This document shows positions 58,980 to 64,000 of a DNA stretch of 64,000 nucleotides, one piece after another. A program made the translations under genes and the position numbers. Origin of the DNA: Candidatus Omnitrophota bacterium (lineage in GTDB: Bacteria; Hinthialibacterota; Hinthialibacteria; OLB16); NCBI GenBank assembly GCA_020632575.1, contig JACKFH010000009.1, positions 1-64,000 of the forward strand, written 5' to 3'. The notes beneath the pieces were generated by a model. It made no database searches, was not told the origin of the DNA, and worked only from the letters and a program-made list of their open reading frames with translations. How positions within the stretch are numbered: the stretch's first letter is position 1; every line of letters starts with the position of its first letter.

Positions 58980-61400
58980 TTAAAGGCCGCGAATCTTCGA
59001 CCGGTGCCGTTCATAGCCTTCATCGATCCATCCCAATTCCTTGACTCCCGCATTCTTCAATAAGGGGTCCTCCCCCCAAGGCGAATTCTCCCGTAGCCAG
59101 TCCATTAGCTCCAAAAACTCCTTCCCACCGATGAACTCCGTCTCGCCCGCGCGCTCCTTTCGCATCGTAATCGGAGCCGTGTACTCGATAATCGGCAGAT
59201 CGTCGCGGTTGATTGGATACTCGTCAAACGGAGAATTCTCTCGGGACATCGATCCGCAGTAGTGCATCCAAAAATCCTTGGGGTCATTAAGGGGGAACCC
59301 GACCGTCTCCTCGCTCAGTTGTTCCGCTCTCGCGTTAATCCTGTCCGGATCGAAAGCGGTCGCCTGTTTGTGGCCGAGCAGCAGGACAATCGATTTCTCC
59401 GCGAAAAAATCACCTCTCCAAACCGAGACCGCGGGGAACACCTCCAACATCGTCTCGGCGATAACCCCAAGTTCGAAATCGGAGACTTGGTAAAGGGGAA
59501 TCCATTGCGCGTAGACACCCCCCTCCTTCAAATGCCTGAATCCGCTTCTGTAATTTTCGAGCGAATAGAGATTTCCCGTTCCCGCTTTCCAGGGAATGAA
59601 CAGGTCCCCAATGATGACGTCATACCTCCGGTCGCTGGCCGCGAGAAAGAGGCGACCATCCTCAACCACGATTTCCACTCGGGAATCCTCGAACAGACCG
59701 CGAACATCCTCGTGAAAGTATTGCCTGGACGCCTCCACTGCCTCCGGAATGATTTCGCAGATGGTGACTTTCTCCACTGGGTGAACCATCGACCCCGCCG
59801 CCGTGATCCCGGTCCCCATGCCGATATAAAAGACCGACTCCGGATCGGGATGTGCCAGGAGCGGGATATGCGACATGGTCTCCTGATATTTTTTCGCCAG
59901 TCTTCCGCCCAGGGTGTAATAGTTATTCACCAGGATGCTCCGGGTTTTCGGACTTTCGACTACCGCCACCGTCCCGGCGCTCCCTTCCCAGTATTCGAGA
60001 ATCTCCTTATCCCGGGACACTTTCACCACTGGCAATCCCGCCGGGTTCAAAACCATTAGCAGAAGGAGGATGCCCCCGACCGGGACCACTGTTCCCGCCC
60101 GGTTTCGAGGGAGAAGATGAACTCCGGCTGCCAGCGCCATCCAAAAATAGATCGAGCCCACCGCACGGATGCCGTTCCAAAGACCAAAGACCTCCAAGAA
60201 GAAGAAGGCCCCGGCCAATGACCCGAGCACGCCCCCAACAGTGTTGATTGATGTGAGAATTCCCGCCGTTTTGCCGGTGGAAAGCGTATGAGGTTCCGCC
60301 ATCTTGAGCAGATAGGGGAAGAAACTCCCCATCGCGATTCCGGGGATCAAAACGGTCAAAGCCATTGTGCGCGAAATCGTCCCCACATATCCCCACCAAC
60401 CCTGAGACTCCCCCAGGTACCCTAAGCCACCGGTCACCTCGGTGAAGAGAAAAGGAGTGAGGCCGGTGGTCAGGCCCGCCACACATCCGGCGGCGACCAG
60501 GACTCGGGTCGGCTCGATCTGGATTCTTGCAAGATAACTTGCGATTCCCCCTCCGATTCCAATTGAGACCAGAAAAGCGACAAGGATCAGCGAGAAAGTG
60601 TAGACCGAGTTGTGCAAGACTTGCTCGAACATCCGTGTCCAAAGGACTTCGAGGGCCAAGGTTGCAAATCCCGAGGCGAACGCGAGGGCCTTGATGACAC
60701 CCCAGGGTGGAACCTTCGGATTGGGCCCTCCCTCTGTCCGAGTCGGGAAAGGATTTTCCGCGTTGTGGTCCGGACTCGTCGTTCTTGTTTGTAAGGAAAG
60801 TGCGAAACCGACAGCCGCGATTCCGAGCGACAAGAGAACTCCGACGACATAACAGGCTCGAAATCCGATCCACCCCAGAAGGAGGAATCCCGAGCAGAAA
60901 GCTCCGCACGCCCCCCCCAACGTGTTCATCCCATAGAGCAGCGCTCCCCCCCGGCCCAGATCGGTCCTCTTCGCATAGAGATGCTGAGTCATCGCGGGGA
61001 AGGTTCCCCCCATGAAGAAACAGGGGGGAAGGAGGAACGCCATGCCCAGCACGAATTTGAAGAACAGGATGGGAATTCCCGTGGTTTCGGTGAGGCTCAG
61101 GACATGCGGAAATAAAGTCTCGTAGATGGAACTCAACCCATACAGACCGACTGCGAGCAATCCGACCGCCAGTTCGAGCCAAGCATAGATTCGCAGGGGG
61201 TTTTTCGAACGACCCGCCCGTTTCCCCCACCAATGGTTTCCCAGCGCGATCCCAAGGAAAAAGGCAGCCAAAACCAGGGAGACCGCCTGAGCGGTGCTTC
61301 CCAACAGGAGTCGGAGTTGTCTCATCCAAAGGACTTCCAGGAAAAGTCCATTGAAACCCGACAGAAAAAAAAGAAGGAGAGCCGCGAATGATTTCATCAC
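58980..61400 (-). CDS. Fused MFS-type membrane domain and spermidine synthase-like methyltransferase fold
   Basis: 806 aa. The first ~460 residues have about twelve to fourteen transmembrane helices of a major-facilitator-like type (start FFLSGFNGLFLEVLWMRQLRLLLGS). The C-terminal ~300 residues have the spermidine synthase fold (VFYIGMGTGITAAGSMVHPVEKVTICEI, VEDGRLFLAASDRRYDVIIGD, LYSLENYRSGFRHLKEGGVYAQWIPLY). This fused class is widespread in uncultured phyla; substrate and transport role are unproven. It is first in the cluster and probably transcribed with the polysaccharide genes (48-base gap to WecG). Confidence 0.9.
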   Translation of the reverse strand: MMKSFAALLLFFLSGFNGLFLEVLWMRQLRLLLGSTAQAVSLVLAAFFLGIALGNHWWGKRAGRSKNPLRIYAWLELAVGLLAVGLYGLSSIYETLFPHVLSLTETTGIPILFFKFVLGMAFLLPPCFFMGGTFPAMTQHLYAKRTDLGRGGALLYGMNTLGGACGAFCSGFLLLGWIGFRACYVVGVLLSLGIAAVGFALSLQTRTTSPDHNAENPFPTRTEGGPNPKVPPWGVIKALAFASGFATLALEVLWTRMFEQVLHNSVYTFSLILVAFLVSIGIGGGIASYLARIQIEPTRVLVAAGCVAGLTTGLTPFLFTEVTGGLGYLGESQGWWGYVGTISRTMALTVLIPGIAMGSFFPYLLKMAEPHTLSTGKTAGILTSINTVGGVLGSLAGAFFFLEVFGLWNGIRAVGSIYFWMALAAGVHLLPRNRAGTVVPVGGILLLLMVLNPAGLPVVKVSRDKEILEYWEGSAGTVAVVESPKTRSILVNNYYTLGGRLAKKYQETMSHIPLLAHPDPESVFYIGMGTGITAAGSMVHPVEKVTICEIIPEAVEASRQYFHEDVRGLFEDSRVEIVVEDGRLFLAASDRRYDVIIGDLFIPWKAGTGNLYSLENYRSGFRHLKEGGVYAQWIPLYQVSDFELGVIAETMLEVFPAVSVWRGDFFAEKSIVLLLGHKQATAFDPDRINARAEQLSEETVGFPLNDPKDFWMHYCGSMSRENSPFDEYPINRDDLPIIEYTAPITMRKERAGETEFIGGKEFLELMDWLRENSPWGEDPLLKNAGVKELGWIDEGYERHRSKIRGL

Positions 61401-61561
61401 GAATGTCTTTGGAAACCTCGGAGAATCTGTGGGATTCGTGGCCTAACATTGTCACGCCGGAACGAATAAGATAAAGTTTGTTAGGGAAAAGTCCAAGTCT
61501 GGGCGATGGCCGAATCCAGGATGGTGGCCGATTGTCCAAAGAAAATTCGAGTTGTTCGCCA

Positions 61562-62083
61562 ATGAATGGGAAGAAGTGCGATACCTGTAACAAACCCGCC
61601 AAAATCCATGTGACTCAGATCCAGGATGGGCAGGTGATGGATGTAAGTCTCTGTCCGGAGTGTGCTCAGAAATACGGTTTCATGGCCCCTGTGGCTGAAA
61701 TGAGCGTCCCCCTGAACGAGATCATCGCGGGTGTCCACACCGGCGAGGAGGCCGCTCCGATCTCGCCTCCCTCGACCAACGAATCCAAGACTTGCGCCAA
61801 TTGCGGCCAAACCTTTCGAGGATTTCGCGACTCCGGAAGGTTGGGATGTCCCGAGTGTTATGACACCTTCCAGGAGGAGCTCGAACCCCTGCTGAGAAAA
61901 GTCCAGATGGGGATGGTTCATCACGGAAAAACCCAGATCCCGAGAAAAGTGGAGACCAACCTAATTCCATTGATTCACCAGAAAAGGGAGGAACTCCGAC
62001 AAGCGGTCGCGGAGGAGAATTTTGAGGTTGCCGCCCGGTTACGCGATGAGGTTCGCCAGCTGGAGAGGGAACTCAACCAATGA
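61562..62083 (+). CDS. mcsA: McsA-type zinc-finger, UVR-motif activator of arginine kinase
   Basis: The ATG at 61562 starts a 173-aa protein; an open frame extends upstream without need. Two pairs of CxxC give two zinc sites: CDTC...CPEC (about 6-33) and CANC...CPEC (about 80-102). A UVR motif at the C-terminus (LIHQKREELRQAVAEENFEVAARLRDEVRQLERELNQ, given here as its ends LIHQKREEL and RLRDEVRQL) matches McsA, which activates the arginine kinase McsB in Firmicutes. It overlaps mcsB by four bases (ATGA). Confidence 0.92.
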   Translation: MNGKKCDTCNKPAKIHVTQIQDGQVMDVSLCPECAQKYGFMAPVAEMSVPLNEIIAGVHTGEEAAPISPPSTNESKTCANCGQTFRGFRDSGRLGCPECYDTFQEELEPLLRKVQMGMVHHGKTQIPRKVETNLIPLIHQKREELRQAVAEENFEVAARLRDEVRQLERELNQ

Positions 62084-63138
62084 TTATGGATGACCATGAG
62101 TTTCTTAGTTGTGGATGGCTATCCGGCCCCGGACCCAACCACGAAATCGTTCTTTCGACTCGCGTCCGACTGGCGCGTAACGTCAAGGGTTTCCCTTTCT
62201 CCCATTGGGCCTCCACAGGAGAACTCGCCCGGTTGGTGAGTTCCTGTTCGGCCGCGATCCGAAAGACCAGTTATTTCGAGAATGCCGAGGAAATCCACCT
62301 GGAGGAGGTGAATGTCCTCGACCTCGCCTTCCTGCGCGAACGGCACCAGATCAGCGCGGAGATGGTCCACAGCCAAAACCAACGTTCTGTCTTCATTTCA
62401 GCCGATCAGAAAACCGCCGCGATGGTGGCCGAGGAGGATCACATTCGACTCCAGGTTCTGTATCCCGGCCTCGATTTGAAGAACGCTTGGTCCGTGTGCA
62501 CCTCTCTCGATGACGAACTATCCAACCATTTGACTTTCGCCTACTCGGAAAGACTCGGATACCTGACCGCCTGCCCGACCAATGTTGGCACAGGCCTGAG
62601 GTGTTCCGTCATGGTTCATCTTCCCGCGCTGGTGATGACCCGACAAATCCAGAAAATGATCAATGCGGTCTCGCAATTGGGAATGACGGTGCGTGGACCC
62701 AGCGGCGAGGGTTCGGAAATCAAAGGAAACCTCTTTCAGATTTCCAATCAGATCACCCTGGGAGTCAACGAGGACGAAATCATCGAACGCCTCTCGAACC
62801 TGACCGAGCAAATTATCGACATGGAGACCAAGGCGACCTCCCAACTATTGAGCGAAGCTGAGGAGGATATCGAGGACCGCGTCTTTCGGGCCTATTCGAT
62901 TTTGACTTCGGCGCGTAAACTGAATAGTAAAGAGACTTTGGAACTTCTGAGCCCGGTGCGACTGGGAATTCGGACGGGTCTCTTGAAAGACGCCTCGCTG
63001 AATGCCATCAATGAAGTGTTCCTCTGTAGTCGTCCGGCGCACCTTCAAAAGAAAGCCGGACGCGAGATGGGCGAGCGCGAAAGAGACATTTTTCGAGCGC
63101 AATTCATAAGGGACCGGTTTAAACCATCGGCATGTTAA
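62080..63138 (+). CDS. mcsB: Protein-arginine kinase McsB
   Basis: Phosphorylates arginine on proteins, marking them for ClpCP in Bacillus. 352 aa with the ATP:guanido phosphotransferase marks: LSTRVRLARNVKGFPF, the nucleotide-binding RSVFISADQKTAAM region, the catalytic-Cys CPTNVGTGLRCSV, and RGPSGEG. The pArg-binding RDxxRA motif is RDIFRA at 335-340. ctsR and clpC do not flank it, unlike in Bacillus. It is followed by panD, whose ATG lies seven bases inside its 3' end. Confidence 0.94.
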   Translation: MIMDDHEFLSCGWLSGPGPNHEIVLSTRVRLARNVKGFPFSHWASTGELARLVSSCSAAIRKTSYFENAEEIHLEEVNVLDLAFLRERHQISAEMVHSQNQRSVFISADQKTAAMVAEEDHIRLQVLYPGLDLKNAWSVCTSLDDELSNHLTFAYSERLGYLTACPTNVGTGLRCSVMVHLPALVMTRQIQKMINAVSQLGMTVRGPSGEGSEIKGNLFQISNQITLGVNEDEIIERLSNLTEQIIDMETKATSQLLSEAEEDIEDRVFRAYSILTSARKLNSKETLELLSPVRLGIRTGLLKDASLNAINEVFLCSRPAHLQKKAGREMGERERDIFRAQFIRDRFKPSAC

Positions 63139-63515
63139 GAACATTTCTCCGCTCCAAGATCCATTCCGCCACGGTCACCGAGGCCAATGTCGAGTACATG
63201 GGGTCTCTCTCCATCGATGAGGATCTTCTCGATCTCGCGGGTCTCCAGGAGTACGAACAGGTGCATATCGCCAATGTGACCAACGGCGAACGGCTCACCA
63301 CCTACGCTATCAAGGCGCCCCGTGGAAGCCGCACCATCGGCGCCAATGGCGCCGCCGCCCATTTGGTCCGTGAGGGGGACAAGGTCATTATCTTTTGTTA
63401 TGGCCAGTACGACGAAAAGGACCTGGAGGAATACAGTCCAAGATTGGTTTTTGTGAATGACCAGAACGATCCGATTCCGGGGCCGCGCAAAGAGCAACAC
63501 GCTCAAATACTTTAG
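63132..63515 (+). CDS. panD: Aspartate 1-decarboxylase
   Basis: Makes beta-alanine from aspartate for pantothenate and CoA. 127 aa; the self-cleavage site is Gly24-Ser25 in YMGSLSID, whose Ser becomes the pyruvoyl group. Other marks: KIHSATVTEANVEY, QVHIANVTNGERLTTYAIK, GANGAAAHLVREGDKVIIF. It overlaps mcsB by seven bases, so they are co-transcribed. panB and panC are not here. Confidence 0.96.
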   Translation: MLRTFLRSKIHSATVTEANVEYMGSLSIDEDLLDLAGLQEYEQVHIANVTNGERLTTYAIKAPRGSRTIGANGAAAHLVREGDKVIIFCYGQYDEKDLEEYSPRLVFVNDQNDPIPGPRKEQHAQIL

Positions 63516-63564
63516 TTTTTCTGATTCGGAGTTCACGTTTACCCATTGGAGGAGACCCTTCCTG

Positions 63565-64000
63565 TTGCTGAAACTGTTTGGCGTCCTTCCCTCCATCCTG
63601 ATCGTTCAGATTGTCTCCATTTGCTGGGCTGAAGACTCGACCGTTTTTCATGCCGTCGCTCCGAGATCAGGCGTCGCCAAGGGCCCCGCACCCACATCCC
63701 TCATTCTGACTAAAACCGTGGGAACCGATCCGAATACATGCGCCTCAACGAACACCCTTCAAGCCTTGGTCGGTCAGAAAATCTACTACTGCTTCGACAT
63801 CGAGAATGTCTCCTCGCTGACCTTCGACCTGCACACGCTTGCCGACAGTGAGGTTGGGGCCATCCTCACAGATTTCCCCTACGCCTTGGCTCCCTCCTCA
63901 CGGGTCTTTGTGACCGCCGAACAAACGATCTATGAGTCGGTGATCGGGACAGCCACTTGGTCGGCTGTGGATATGGACACCGCCACCACAGCCTCCTCCA
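63565..64000 (+). CDS. Secreted protein with DUF11/DUF7507-like domain (partial, runs off the end)
   Basis: A TTG at 63565 with GGAGGAG about 11 bases upstream starts a signal peptide (LKLFGVLPSILIVQIVSICWAED). The remaining ~120 residues include TKTVGTDPNTCASTN...VGQKIYYCFDIENVSSLTFDLHTLADSEVGAIL and IYESVIGTATWSAVD, which match the pattern of surface-protein DUF11/DUF7507 modules (two Cys, the VYYCY-like strand, a HTL-D-G turn, and the ATWTA-like end). The frame is open to the last base. Likely a long repetitive surface protein continuing beyond the window. Confidence 0.65.
   Translation, partial: MLKLFGVLPSILIVQIVSICWAEDSTVFHAVAPRSGVAKGPAPTSLILTKTVGTDPNTCASTNTLQALVGQKIYYCFDIENVSSLTFDLHTLADSEVGAILTDFPYALAPSSRVFVTAEQTIYESVIGTATWSAVDMDTATTASS

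Overview
The window reads as one chromosomal stretch of an uncultivated, Gram-negative-type, didermic bacterium with a moderately GC-rich genome. The diderm reading rests on a complete Tol-Pal locus, many lipoboxes, a TonB/TolA-like protein, and polyprenyl-phosphate sugar transferases. Secreted proteins carrying dockerin-like EF-hand pairs, FG-GAP propellers, PKD domains and Thr-Pro linkers, together with two S1 sulfatases, a CehA/McbA hydrolase and mcsA-mcsB, resemble gene content of poorly cultured phyla (Omnitrophota, Sumerlaeota, Hydrogenedentota, Planctomycetota relatives). The sequence alone does not fix the phylum. I see no phage, insertion sequence, CRISPR array or rRNA.

Layout. 0.2-3.6 kb: two overlapping secreted orphans and an ankyrin lipoprotein. 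3.8-8 kb: sulfatase, a membrane protein lacking a normal start, and a radical SAM/SPASM protein. 8-15 kb: a giant DUF2339 membrane protein, a small membrane protein and a CehA-like metallohydrolase. 15-20 kb (minus strand): octaheme cytochrome with a dockerin-like tail, membrane protein, HD-GYP phosphodiesterase, gatC, and a thioredoxin-fold peroxiredoxin. 20-25.4 kb: two tandem CFI-box membrane proteins, an FG-GAP protein, an ankyrin protein, pdxH and an HDAC-family deacetylase. 25.4-31.5 kb: a Thr-Pro-linker exoprotein, a metallophosphoesterase-fold protein stripped of its metal ligands, aroC, a glycine-zipper lipoprotein and miaA. 31.6-33.7 kb: ligA, followed by almost 1 kb of non-coding DNA dense in hairpins. 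34.6-41.4 kb: a cell-envelope block (2TM protein, LysM lipoprotein, tolQ, tolR, TolA/TonB-like, tolB, Cys-rich lipoprotein, two Pal-type lipoproteins). 41.6-49.9 kb: DapA-family enzyme, polyprenyl-phosphate sugar transferase, tRNA-Lys, pseudopilin, second sulfatase and hybrid histidine kinase. 50-61.4 kb: AI-2E-family permease, two paralogous dockerin exoproteins, and a polysaccharide cluster (Wzt-type ATPase, sugar transferase, WecG/TagA transferase, fused MFS-spermidine synthase). 61.5-64 kb: mcsA, mcsB, panD and the start of a DUF11/DUF7507-like surface protein that runs off the window.

The strongest oddities are: the metal-site-less metallophosphoesterase (27834-28646); the CFI-box tandem pair with near-identical C-terminal DNA; two paralogous exoproteins that differ by an inserted beta-propeller; an octaheme cytochrome ending in a dockerin-like segment; a Tol-Pal locus with a Pro-Thr repeat linker, a ten-cysteine lipoprotein and two Pal proteins; a sulfatase and membrane protein lying in one frame across a single TGA; and a family of hairpins with changing stems but a conserved AGGGAT-like loop.
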